A stretch of DNA of 64,000 nt from Streptomyces sp. LUP30 (GTDB lineage Bacteria > Actinomycetota > Actinomycetes > Streptomycetales > Streptomycetaceae), in NCBI RefSeq assembly GCF_001746365.1, contig NZ_MJAJ01000032.1:1-64000 (forward strand), given 5' to 3'. Below are positions 34,024 through 41,408 of the stretch, piece after piece. Position numbers and translations under genes: made by a program. The notes beneath the pieces are model-generated. The model made no database searches, was not told the origin of the DNA, and was given only the letters and a program-made list of their open reading frames with translations. Positions within the stretch are counted from its first letter, which is position 1. The number at the start of each line of letters is the position of its first letter.

Positions 34024-34787
34024 CGCACTGCCGTCCCGGCCGACGCGGGCGCGGCCGGTCCCAGGCTCTGCAGGTCGTCCTCGCGCACCAGGTCGAAGCG
34101 GAGCGCCAGGGAGACCAGGGACTCCTTCTTGCCGTTGAGGCGCGGGCCCGGGGCGGCGGCGTCCGGGCCGGGCTTGAGGCGCAGCTTCACGGCGAGGTAG
34201 TCGATGTTCCACTGCACGGAGGTGCGGGAGGCGGCCGGCCAGCCGGGCCGCAGCCGGGCGACGACCTGGTCCACGGTGGGCAGCGGGGCGTGCGGCTCGC
34301 CGCGCAGCCGGGGTTCGCACAGGGCGGTCAGCACCGCGAAGTAGCGCTTGCCGCGGTCCAGGGAGAACGCGGGCGCCGTGGTGGCGCCGTCCGGCCCCGG
34401 CGCGACGCCCAGGTAGTCGTGGCGCGGCGCCCACACCTGGAACGTCAACAGGTCGCCCGCCGCGGGCAGCACGATCCGGGCGAACTCGAAGGGCACCGGG
34501 GCGTCCAGGCGTCCGGGTGCGACCTTGATGTGCTCGCCGGCCCCCTCGGGGTTCTCGACGACGTACGTCTGAGCCCGGCTGAAGTTGCTCGGCGTCCAGA
34601 ACGCGCCCTGCGCGGCGACCTCGCCGGCCCGCCGCGAGACGCCCTCGTGCGCGATCTCCAGGTCGTTGCCGTGCGCCGACCGCCCGAAGGCCAGCCGGTC
34701 ACCGGGAGCGAGTCTGACCTGCCCGGACGCGTGGTCGCCGCGTCCGTCCTCCCTCGGTGCCGGAGGTACGACGATGATGCTGTACAC
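34020..34787 (-). CDS. FHA-domain-like protein upstream of the broken kinase
   Basis: 255 residues. An N-terminal FHA-like domain shows RLAFGRSAHGNDLEIAHEGV then SRRAGEV, the pThr-binding loop arrangement. A second part (about residues 150-250) is helical with QWNIDYLAVKLRLKPG and LVREDDL. The GTG start giving MYSIIVVPPAP is supported by GGGGGGACA upstream. FHA proteins recognise phosphothreonine, so the original partner was surely the kinase encoded next; with the kinase broken, this gene may be an orphan. Confidence 0.78.
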   Translation of the reverse strand: MYSIIVVPPAPREDGRGDHASGQVRLAPGDRLAFGRSAHGNDLEIAHEGVSRRAGEVAAQGAFWTPSNFSRAQTYVVENPEGAGEHIKVAPGRLDAPVPFEFARIVLPAAGDLLTFQVWAPRHDYLGVAPGPDGATTAPAFSLDRGKRYFAVLTALCEPRLRGEPHAPLPTVDQVVARLRPGWPAASRTSVQWNIDYLAVKLRLKPGPDAAAPGPRLNGKKESLVSLALRFDLVREDDLQSLGPAAPASAGTAVR

Positions 34788-34841
34788 GGTGTGTCCCCCC
34801 GTCCCCACCCGCGCCTACGGCATCAGGGTGGGCGACGGAAC

Positions 34842-34870
34842 GGGGCCGTGTCACGGTGTGGCACGGCCCC
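34842..34870 (-). terminator. Hairpin terminator before the FHA operon
   Basis: Perfect nine-base stem GGGGCCGTG/CACGGCCCC with an eleven-base loop, lying downstream of the leftward membrane-protein gene that stops at 34962. Confidence 0.65.
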
Positions 34871-34961
34871 GGCGAGGAATGGCGAGAAGACGCCCTTCCG
34901 GCGGTCTCCGACCGGCTCATCGCGCCTCCGGTTCCCGCGCGATCGGCGGTGCTTTCGCGGG

Positions 34962-35564
34962 TCAGTACCGCGGACGGCTGAACCAGGATCCGCCGCTGAT
35001 CATCGCGGCGAGGATGATGCCGCCGAAGGCCAGCGAGATGAGGCCTCCGAAGGTGCCGGAACCGCCGGCGCCGTTCACGATGTTGACGAGGCTGCCCAGG
35101 ATCATCAGGGACGAGTAGACGATCGTGGTGACGCGGATGCCGCCGCCGCCCGTCTTGAACTTGACGCCCAGGAAGATCGACAGCGCGCCCAGCGCCAGCA
35201 TCAGCAGGCCGACGCCGACGAGGACGCCGGTCGCGGTGCCCGTGTCGTCGCCGGAGCCGATGCCGTTGGAGGCGTCCTGCATCAGGCCGCCCACGATGCC
35301 GATGAAGATGCCGGCCAGGATCTGCAGGCCGGAGAGGATGAACAGCAGCACCCGGGCGGTCTTGACCAGGCCGGGCATCTCCTGCGGGACGCCGTAGCCG
35401 TACCCCTGGGGGACCGGCGGGGCCTGCGGGTAGCCGTAACCGGGCTGCCCCTGGGGAGCGGTGGGGTATCCGTAGCCGGGCTGCTGGGGCGGAGCCTGCG
35501 GCGGGTAGCCGGGCGGCTGGCCCTGCGGCGGGCCGTAGGGGTTGTTCGGGTCGCCGAAGCTCAT
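34962..35564 (-). CDS. Tyr/Pro/Gly-rich four-helix membrane protein
   Basis: 200 residues. The N-terminal 70 residues are a repetitive cytoplasmic tail of Gly-Tyr-Pro-Gln units (QPGYGYPTAPQGQPGYGYPQ). Four hydrophobic helices follow: VLLFILSGLQILAGIFIGIV, GVLVGVGLLMLALGALSIFL, TTIVYSSLMILGSLVNIV and LISLAFGGIILAAMIS. Strong GGAGGAAGG site before the ATG. Such proteins are common in Streptomyces and of unknown function; the tail may bind lipids or other proteins. Divergent from folD. Confidence 0.85.
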   Translation of the reverse strand: MSFGDPNNPYGPPQGQPPGYPPQAPPQQPGYGYPTAPQGQPGYGYPQAPPVPQGYGYGVPQEMPGLVKTARVLLFILSGLQILAGIFIGIVGGLMQDASNGIGSGDDTGTATGVLVGVGLLMLALGALSIFLGVKFKTGGGGIRVTTIVYSSLMILGSLVNIVNGAGGSGTFGGLISLAFGGIILAAMISGGSWFSRPRY

Positions 35565-35843
35565 GGCGGTCCTTCCTCCGTGTGCACTCGAGTGCGGGGA
35601 CGCGGCTGGCTCGGAGGAAGGTTCTACAGATGCGGTTCGTCCCCCCGGTACTGCCCGCGGCACTGTGGCGTCAATCGTTCTGCAATGGCCGGTTTGTTGT
35701 CCAGCCGCATTCCGCGGCATTCCGCAGGTGTTGTGCAAGTGCAACATCATCGATCAGGTTCGCGCACGTCAGGCGGGCGCCGCGGCCCCGTACGGGTTCA
35801 CCCGGATTGGAACCGGGGGGCCGTCATCCGGGAGGATGGACCC

Positions 35844-36698
35844 ATGACCGCCCAGATTCTCGATGGCAAGGCCACCGCAGCCGAGATCAAGTCCGAGCTG
35901 ACCGCCCGCGTGGCGGCGCTGAAGGAGAGGGGCGTCACGCCCGGCCTCGGCACGATCCTCGTCGGCACCGACCCCGGCAGCCAGAAGTACGTCGCCGGAA
36001 AGCACCGCGACTGCGCCGAGGTGGGCATCGCCTCCATCCAGCGCGAGCTGCCCGCCACGGCCACCCAGGAGGAGATCGAGGCGGTCGTCCGCGAGCTGAA
36101 CGACGACCCCTCCTGCACCGGTTACATCGTGCAGCTCCCGCTGCCCAAGGGCATCGACGAGAACCGGATCCTGGAGCTCATGGACCCGGCCAAGGACGCC
36201 GACGGCCTGCACCCGATGAACCTCGGCCGGCTGGTCCTCAACGAGCCCGCCCCGCTGCCCTGCACCCCCAACGGCGTGCTGACGCTGCTGCGCCGGCACG
36301 GCGTCGAGATCAACGGCGCGGAGGTCGTCGTCGTCGGACGGGGCGTCACCATCGGCCGGTCGATGCCGCTGCTGCTGACCCGGCGCAGCGAGAACGCGAC
36401 GGTGACCCAGTGCCACACCGGCACCCGGGACCTGTCGGCGCACCTGAAGGGGGCCGACGTCATCGTCGCGGCCGCCGGGTCCGCCCATCTGATCCGCGCG
36501 CAGGACGTCAAGCCGGGCGCGGCCGTGCTGGACGTCGGCGTCTCCCGCAACGCCGAGGGCAGGATCGTCGGCGACGTCCACCCGGACGTCCGTGAGGTGG
36601 CCGGCTGGATCTCCCCCAACCCGGGCGGCGTCGGTCCGATGACCCGTGCCCAGCTGCTCGTCAACGTGGTCGAGGCGGCGGAGCGCAGTGTCGGCTGA
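35844..36698 (+). CDS. folD: Methylenetetrahydrofolate dehydrogenase/methenyl-THF cyclohydrolase
   Basis: 284-residue bifunctional enzyme that turns methylene-THF into 10-formyl-THF with NADP, feeding purN and purH. The active-site Tyr/Lys lie in GSQKYVAGKHRDCAEVGI, the Asp in YIVQLPLPKGID and the Gly-Arg-Gly loop in VVVVGRGVTIGRSMPLLL. The family signature PNPGGVGPMTRAQLLVN is present. ATG with GGGAGGATGG upstream. The stop overlaps the DUF3017 gene start region. Confidence 0.98.
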   Translation: MTAQILDGKATAAEIKSELTARVAALKERGVTPGLGTILVGTDPGSQKYVAGKHRDCAEVGIASIQRELPATATQEEIEAVVRELNDDPSCTGYIVQLPLPKGIDENRILELMDPAKDADGLHPMNLGRLVLNEPAPLPCTPNGVLTLLRRHGVEINGAEVVVVGRGVTIGRSMPLLLTRRSENATVTQCHTGTRDLSAHLKGADVIVAAAGSAHLIRAQDVKPGAAVLDVGVSRNAEGRIVGDVHPDVREVAGWISPNPGGVGPMTRAQLLVNVVEAAERSVG

Positions 36699-37194
36699 CG
36701 GCGCCTCCGCCAAGGACGAGGACAGGAACGTGAACGGCGAAGACGCCGACGAGATCGAGGTCCGCGACCCCATCAGCGCCCCGGACGCCGACGGTGTGCC
36801 GCGTCGCACCACGCGACGGTTCCCGAAGTTCACCCGGGACACCGCGCGCCCCGAGGGCGCGGGCCGCGCCGCGCCGGGAGACGCCCTGGCCGCCCGGCAG
36901 TGGCCGATCATCGCGGTGCTGGGCGTCGTGGCGCTCGGGCTGCTGCTCGCCGCGCTGGACGTGTTCCGGGTCGGCACGATCCTGATCGGCGTGGGGCTGC
37001 TGGCCGGCGCGGTCCTGCGCTGGCTGCTGCCCGGCGTCGGCATGCTCGCCGTGCGCTCCCGCTTCACGGACATCGTGACCTACGGGGTGCTGGGCACGGC
37101 GATCGTGCTGCTGGCGCTGATGGCCCAGCCCCACCCGTTGCTGCAGATCCCGTTCCTCAAGGACACCCTGCACTTCACGGTCGACAGCAGCTGA
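36688..37194 (+). CDS. DUF3017 membrane protein
   Basis: 168-residue protein with an acidic N-terminus (NGEDADEIEVRDPIS), a Pro/Arg middle (RRTTRRFPKFTRDTARPEG) and three membrane helices (WPIIAVLGVVALGLLLAALD, IGVGLLAGAVLRWLL, VLGTAIVLLALMAQ). It is the DUF3017 family usually found behind folD in actinobacteria. The GTG that overlaps folD is used here; a second GTG at 36730 has an equally good site (GAGGACAGGAAC). Function unknown. Confidence 0.85.
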   Translation: MSADGASAKDEDRNVNGEDADEIEVRDPISAPDADGVPRRTTRRFPKFTRDTARPEGAGRAAPGDALAARQWPIIAVLGVVALGLLLAALDVFRVGTILIGVGLLAGAVLRWLLPGVGMLAVRSRFTDIVTYGVLGTAIVLLALMAQPHPLLQIPFLKDTLHFTVDSS

Positions 37195-37205
37195 CCGCAT
37201 GCGAA

Positions 37206-37245
37206 CGGCGGCCCGTCCTCATCCCCCGAGAAGGACGGGCCGCCG
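37206..37245 (+). terminator. Hairpin terminator after the folD operon
   Basis: Perfect 14-base stem CGGCGGCCCGTCCT/AGGACGGGCCGCCG with a 12-base loop, 11 bases past the DUF3017 stop. Confidence 0.88.
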
Positions 37246-37420
37246 CCGCGTTCCACGCTCCCGCACCCTGAACGGCCCGGACAACGGCTGTCCGGACGCT
37301 GTGGCACGGAAGTGACCGTTCCGCTACGGTGCGCGCGCACCGCCACAGCGGCCCCTCGCGCGGGAACCGTCCGGCCGCCCGGCGTCGTCCCCCCAACGGA
37401 TCGAAGGGGAGGTGGGCCTG

Positions 37421-37879
37421 ATGGGCGCCTGGCAGCCGCTGCCGGACGGACTGCCGTCGGAGGTACGGCACTTCGTGGAGCAGTTGCGGCAGCTCAAGGA
37501 CGGCACGGGGCTCAGCCTGGCCGCGCTCGGCGCGCGCACCGCGTACAGCAAGTCGTCCTGGCAGCGCTATCTCAACGCCGTCCAGCCGCCGCCCCGGCAG
37601 GCCGTCGCCGCGCTGTGCCGGGTGGCGGGGCTGGCCGGCGCGGACGCCGAACGGCACGTCGTGCGCTGGGAACTGGCCGTCGAGGCATGGCCGCGGCCGA
37701 CCCCGGCGAACCCGCCCGGGGAGTACGTGGAGGATCCGACGGTGCCCTGGTGGGACCGTCTGGAGGAACCCGCCCCGCCCCCCGCGCCCCGGCCCGTCGG
37801 ACGCCTTCTCCTCTACGCGGTCCTGATCCTGCTCGCCCTGCTGGTGACGGCCGTCGGGGGAGCGGTCGCCTTCGGCTGA
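37421..37879 (+). CDS. XRE-type helix-turn-helix protein with C-terminal membrane anchor
   Basis: 152 residues. An N-terminal XRE-like helix-turn-helix (EVRHFVEQLRQLKDGTGLSL, then TAYSKSSWQRYLNAVQPPPR) is followed by a Pro-rich linker and one helix (LLLYAVLILLALLVTAVGG), so the DNA-binding-like domain faces the cytoplasm from the membrane. Start ATG has GGAGG eight bases upstream. Paralogous to the next gene, which has the same helix-turn-helix plus an external domain. Proteins of this type resemble RodZ or membrane-bound regulators; the role is unknown. Confidence 0.82.
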   Translation: MGAWQPLPDGLPSEVRHFVEQLRQLKDGTGLSLAALGARTAYSKSSWQRYLNAVQPPPRQAVAALCRVAGLAGADAERHVVRWELAVEAWPRPTPANPPGEYVEDPTVPWWDRLEEPAPPPAPRPVGRLLLYAVLILLALLVTAVGGAVAFG

Positions 37880-38004
37880 GGCGAACGGGCCCGGCGCGGC
37901 GCACCCGTTGTGCGCTTACGTTGACAGTTCGGGTATGTGTCCCGAATCGTCGTCACATCGGGTCTTACGTGACCCATGCGACTCAGCGCACGAGAGGGGG
38001 GCCG

Positions 38005-38904
38005 ATGCCTCGCTGGAAAGCCCTGCCGGGTGAACTCGACCCGCAGGTACGGGAGTTCGTCGAGGCGATGCGGCGGGCCGTGGACCGTGCCGGGCTGAGC
38101 GTCGCGGCGGTGGCGGATCGCACGGGCTACGGCAGGTCGTCCTGGGAGCGCTATCTCCACGGCCGGCTGCTGGCGCCCAAGGGCGCGGTCGTGGCGCTGG
38201 CCGAGGTCACCGGCACTCCCGCGGTCCATCTGGTCACCCTGTGGGAGCTGGCCGAGCGGGCGTGGAACCGCTCGGAGACCCGGCACGAGGCGATCACCGC
38301 GACCGCCGGGACGCTGCCCGCCCGCGCCCTGCCGGGGCAGTTCGGCCCGCCGCCCTCGCCGCTCCCGTCGCCCGGCGGTGAGCGGGCACGGCCCGGGACG
38401 CGGGCCGCCGGCGCACGCAGGCAGCGGGCTGGGCTGTTCCTCGCCGGGGTCGTGGGCGTCGCGACCGTCGCGGCCGGCGCGTTCTTCCTCACCGACGGCC
38501 GGGGTCCGCGGGCGGCGGGCGTCGTCGAGTCGCCGTCCCCGTCGGCCGCCGCTTCCCGCGCCCTGCCCGCCGGGGTGCGGTGCGGCGGCTCCGACTGCAC
38601 CGGCCGGGACGCGCAGGCGGCCGGGTGCAGCGGCGGCCTCGCGGCGACGGCGAAGACCGCGACGGTCGGCGTGACCCTGGTCGAGGTCCGCTACAGCCGG
38701 ACCTGCGGGGCGGCCTGGGGCCGCATCACGCCGGCCGGGCCCGGTGACACGGTGGCGGTGACCGCCGGTTCCGTGCGGCGCACCGGTCACCTCTCCGCGC
38801 CCGGCGACACCGTCGCGTACACGCCCATGGTGGCCGTGAACAGCGCGGACGAGGCGACGGCCTGCGCGGTGCTGGCCTCCGGGCAGAGGGGCTGCACGCC
38901 CTGA
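38005..38904 (+). CDS. XRE-type helix-turn-helix protein with membrane helix and DUF2690 outer domain
   Basis: 299 residues. The XRE-like N-terminus (VREFVEAMRRAVDRAGLSVA, TGYGRSSWERYLHGRLLAPK) is close to that of the preceding gene. After a Pro/Gly linker comes one membrane helix (AGLFLAGVVGVATVAAGAFF). The outer part is a DUF2690 domain with a Cys-rich start (CGGSDCTGRDAQAAGC) and a beta-rich end with Cys in TACAVLASGQRGC. Topology suggests a receptor that joins an outside domain to an inside DNA- or protein-binding domain. ATG with GAGAGGGGGG upstream. Confidence 0.87.
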   Translation: MPRWKALPGELDPQVREFVEAMRRAVDRAGLSVAAVADRTGYGRSSWERYLHGRLLAPKGAVVALAEVTGTPAVHLVTLWELAERAWNRSETRHEAITATAGTLPARALPGQFGPPPSPLPSPGGERARPGTRAAGARRQRAGLFLAGVVGVATVAAGAFFLTDGRGPRAAGVVESPSPSAAASRALPAGVRCGGSDCTGRDAQAAGCSGGLAATAKTATVGVTLVEVRYSRTCGAAWGRITPAGPGDTVAVTAGSVRRTGHLSAPGDTVAYTPMVAVNSADEATACAVLASGQRGCTP

Positions 38905-39084
38905 GGCGGCGCGGTCCGCACGCGCCGCCGAAAAAATCCGGCGCGCGCAGGAATAGCCGCCCCGGTCGCGGGCACGCGAAACGTACCCCCACGGGATTCC
39001 GGCGCGACCCGGTTCCCCCCACGGCGGCCGCTCGGTCTCACCTCTCCCGGACCGACGGCCGCCGCTCGCGTCATGGGAAGTGAA

Positions 39085-39112
39085 GTAGTGGGTGTCCCGT
39101 AGTGGGTGTCCC
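39085..39112 (+). repeat. Perfect tandem 14-base duplication upstream of mdh
   Basis: GTAGTGGGTGTCCC occurs twice head to tail, then GTACGCGG. It lies about 110 bases before the mdh operator and may be a regulator site or a chance slippage. Confidence 0.85.
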
Positions 39113-39199
39113 GTACGCGGAAGTCCACTCTGTGGGACGGGCCACAGGGACCCCGGACGTCCGGCATCCCGGATGCGCGATAGCCTGACCGCTGATTGG

Positions 39200-39219
39200 A
39201 TCTCTTGATACCAAGAGAT
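39200..39219. promoter_or_regulatory. TamR-like MarR-family operator upstream of mdh
   Basis: Perfect inverted repeat ATCTCTTG-ATAC-CAAGAGAT. It resembles the TCTTGA/TCAAGA box of the MarR-family regulator TamR, which controls aconitase and other central-carbon genes in S. coelicolor (from memory). A TAGCCT -10 candidate lies 14 bases upstream, so binding would sit in the early transcribed region. Confidence 0.6.
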
Positions 39220-39284
39220 CGATCATCTGTACGTCCCACCCGGGGCAGGGACGCCCCACCGACAGCTGTCATACGGAGAACGCC

Positions 39285-40274
39285 ATGACCCGCACTCCCG
39301 TGAACGTCACCGTCACCGGCGCGGCCGGCCAGATCGGTTACGCCCTGCTCTTCCGCATCGCCTCCGGCCAGCTGCTCGGCGCGGACGTGCCGGTCAAGCT
39401 GCGCCTGCTGGAGATCACCCCGGCGCTGAAGGCCGCCGAGGGCACCGCGATGGAGCTCGACGACTGCGCCTTCCCGCTGCTGCAGGGCATCGACATCACG
39501 GACGACCCGAACGTCGCCTTCGACGGCGCGAACGTGGCACTCCTCGTCGGCGCCCGCCCCCGCACCAAGGGCATGGAGCGCGGCGACCTCCTGGAGGCCA
39601 ACGGCGGCATCTTCAAGCCGCAGGGCAAGGCCATCAACGACCACGCCGCGGACGACATCAAGGTCCTCGTCGTCGGCAACCCGGCCAACACCAACGCGCT
39701 GATCGCGCAGGCCGCCGCCCCGGACGTACCGGCCGAGCGCTTCACCGCGATGACCCGCCTCGACCACAACCGCGCGCTGACCCAGCTCGCGAAGAAGACG
39801 GGCTCGACGGTCGCCGACATCAAGCGCCTGACCATCTGGGGCAACCACTCCGCCACCCAGTACCCGGACATCTTCCACGCCACGATCGCCGGCAAGAACG
39901 CCGCCGAGGTCGTGGGCGACGAGAAGTGGCTGGCCGAGGACTTCATCCCGACCGTCGCCAAGCGCGGCGCGGCCATCATCGAGGCCCGCGGCGCCTCTTC
40001 GGCCGCCTCCGCCGCCAACGCGGCCATCGACCACGTGTACACCTGGGTCAACGGCACCGCCGACGGTGACTGGGCCTCCATGGGCATCCCGTCCGACGGC
40101 TCCTACGGCGTCCCGGAGGGCCTGATCTCCTCCTTCCCGGTCACCACCAAGAACGGCACGTACGAGATCGTCCAGGGCCTGGACGTCAACGAGTTCTCCC
40201 GCGCCCGCATCGACGCGTCGGTGCAGGAGCTCGCGGAGGAGCGCGAGGCGGTTCGCGCCCTCGGCCTGATCTGA
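39285..40274 (+). CDS. mdh: Malate dehydrogenase
   Basis: 329-residue NAD-dependent malate dehydrogenase of the TCA cycle. The Rossmann start is VTVTGAAGQIGYALLFRIAS. Substrate Arg residues are in LLVGARPRTKGMERGDLL and MTRLDHNRALTQL. The catalytic His is in IWGNHSATQYPDI, and the NPANTNALIAQ loop binds NAD. ATG with GGAGAACGCC upstream. Followed by a strong terminator; a TamR-like operator lies in the leader, which would tie mdh to aconitase control under oxidative stress. Confidence 0.98.
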   Translation: MTRTPVNVTVTGAAGQIGYALLFRIASGQLLGADVPVKLRLLEITPALKAAEGTAMELDDCAFPLLQGIDITDDPNVAFDGANVALLVGARPRTKGMERGDLLEANGGIFKPQGKAINDHAADDIKVLVVGNPANTNALIAQAAAPDVPAERFTAMTRLDHNRALTQLAKKTGSTVADIKRLTIWGNHSATQYPDIFHATIAGKNAAEVVGDEKWLAEDFIPTVAKRGAAIIEARGASSAASAANAAIDHVYTWVNGTADGDWASMGIPSDGSYGVPEGLISSFPVTTKNGTYEIVQGLDVNEFSRARIDASVQELAEEREAVRALGLI

Positions 40275-40285
40275 GCCGAACGCAC

Positions 40286-40320
40286 ACGATCCCCGGACGG
40301 TACGACCGTCCGGGGATCGT
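40286..40320 (+). terminator. Classic hairpin terminator after mdh
   Basis: Perfect 16-base stem ACGATCCCCGGACGGT/ACCGTCCGGGGATCGT with a three-base loop, then TTT. It separates mdh from the convergent DUF397 gene. Confidence 0.92.
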
Positions 40321-40336
40321 TTTGCGTAGAGCGCGT

Positions 40337-40534
40337 TCAGCTCCGCTTGAGGGAGCCGACGAAGGTCGCCCAGGCGTCGAGCCCGAAGCAGACCGCTCCG
40401 CGATCGGGGTCCTTGCTGTCGCGGACCGGGACGACGGCCGGAAACTGATCAGCGACTTCGAGGCATGCCCCGCCGTCGGGGTTGCTGTAGCTGGACTTGC
40501 GCCAGGTGACGTTGCTCAGGTCGATGGCTCGCAC
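40337..40534 (-). CDS. DUF397 small protein
   Basis: 65 residues with the family pattern VTWRKSSYSNPDGGACLEVA, then VPVRDSKDPDRG, then a Trp-Phe end (AWATFVGSL). DUF397 proteins are partners of XRE regulators with a DUF5753 tail, as in the whiJ-like systems of Streptomyces, where they counter the regulator. The GTG start lies 19 bases inside the end of the upstream XRE gene, so the two are coupled. Confidence 0.92.
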   Translation of the reverse strand: MRAIDLSNVTWRKSSYSNPDGGACLEVADQFPAVVPVRDSKDPDRGAVCFGLDAWATFVGSLKRS

Positions 40535-41358
40535 GGCACTTCCTCCAACATTCGCATGATGAACTTCCGTGACTCGGCCGGGGAAAGCGCCTGGTCACGC
40601 ATGGCATCGTAACGCCGTAGGAGTAGCTCAACTGCTCGGATTTCCTCGACCAGTTCGCCCCGGTGAGCAGTCTCCGCGTACGCCACGGTGACGCCGTCCG
40701 GCAGCCGGAGGAACATCATGTCGGTGCTGACCAGTGCGTGGAGACCGGCACATAGCGGCAACACCTGGAGAGTGACGTTCGGACGCTCGCAGATCTCCAG
40801 CAGGTACTCCAGCTGTTCCCGCCATTCCTGAGGCACGCGCAACGGCGTACGCAGGACCGCCTCGGAGACGATGGCGCGAAAGGGCGGTGCGTCCTCTCCC
40901 TCCAGCAACTTCCTTCGGCCCGTGCGGGCTTCGACCTGCTGATCCAGCTCTGGTCCCCTGAGCCCGCCCAGCGTGAGAACCTCACGCGCGTACGCCGTCG
41001 TCTGGAGCAGACCGTGGACGGTGCTCACACCGAAGTGCCACAGGCTGAGCGCCTCCGCCTCGATGTCCATGTACCTGCGGTACTGCTCCTTGAACTGGCT
41101 GTTGTCCCCCATCGCCACTTCCCACAGGGCCAGCAGCAGTCCCGGCGTTCCGTAGTGCGTGTCCAGGGCTTCGACCACCTCCGGGCTGCCGAGGTTGGCC
41201 CCGCTCTCCATCTTGCCGAGCGTCGACGCGTCCCACCCCAGCCGCTCGGAGAGCTCCCGCAGGCTCTCGCCGCGGCCGTTGCGCAGCAGGCGCAGTTCCT
41301 CCGCGAAGCGTTTGCGCGGCTGCTGGCTTCGTCCGGTGACGACTCGTCTCGCGGGCAT
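40516..41358 (-). CDS. XRE-family regulator with DUF5753 tail
   Basis: 280-residue WhiJ-type regulator. The N-terminal helix-turn-helix is RGESLRELSERLGWDASTLG then KMESGANLGSPE. The DUF5753 region (about residues 100-270) has the hallmark LLQTTAYAREVL and the segment PPFRAIVSEAVLRTPLRVP, VTLQVLPLCAGLHA and FLRLPDGVTVAYAETA. Start ATG with AAGGAG six bases upstream. Overlaps its DUF397 partner. Such pairs control development and antibiotic genes; targets cannot be read from here. Confidence 0.94.
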   Translation of the reverse strand: MPARRVVTGRSQQPRKRFAEELRLLRNGRGESLRELSERLGWDASTLGKMESGANLGSPEVVEALDTHYGTPGLLLALWEVAMGDNSQFKEQYRRYMDIEAEALSLWHFGVSTVHGLLQTTAYAREVLTLGGLRGPELDQQVEARTGRRKLLEGEDAPPFRAIVSEAVLRTPLRVPQEWREQLEYLLEICERPNVTLQVLPLCAGLHALVSTDMMFLRLPDGVTVAYAETAHRGELVEEIRAVELLLRRYDAMRDQALSPAESRKFIMRMLEEVPCEPST

Positions 41359-41408
41359 GGCGTCTCCTTCGCGCGGCTCAGCGTGGCGGTCCGGACACGA
41401 AGAGTAAT

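Noticed and set aside
38921..38945. Seven-base hairpin with an A-rich loop after the DUF2690 gene
   Set aside because: Stem too short and loop too long for a confident terminator call.
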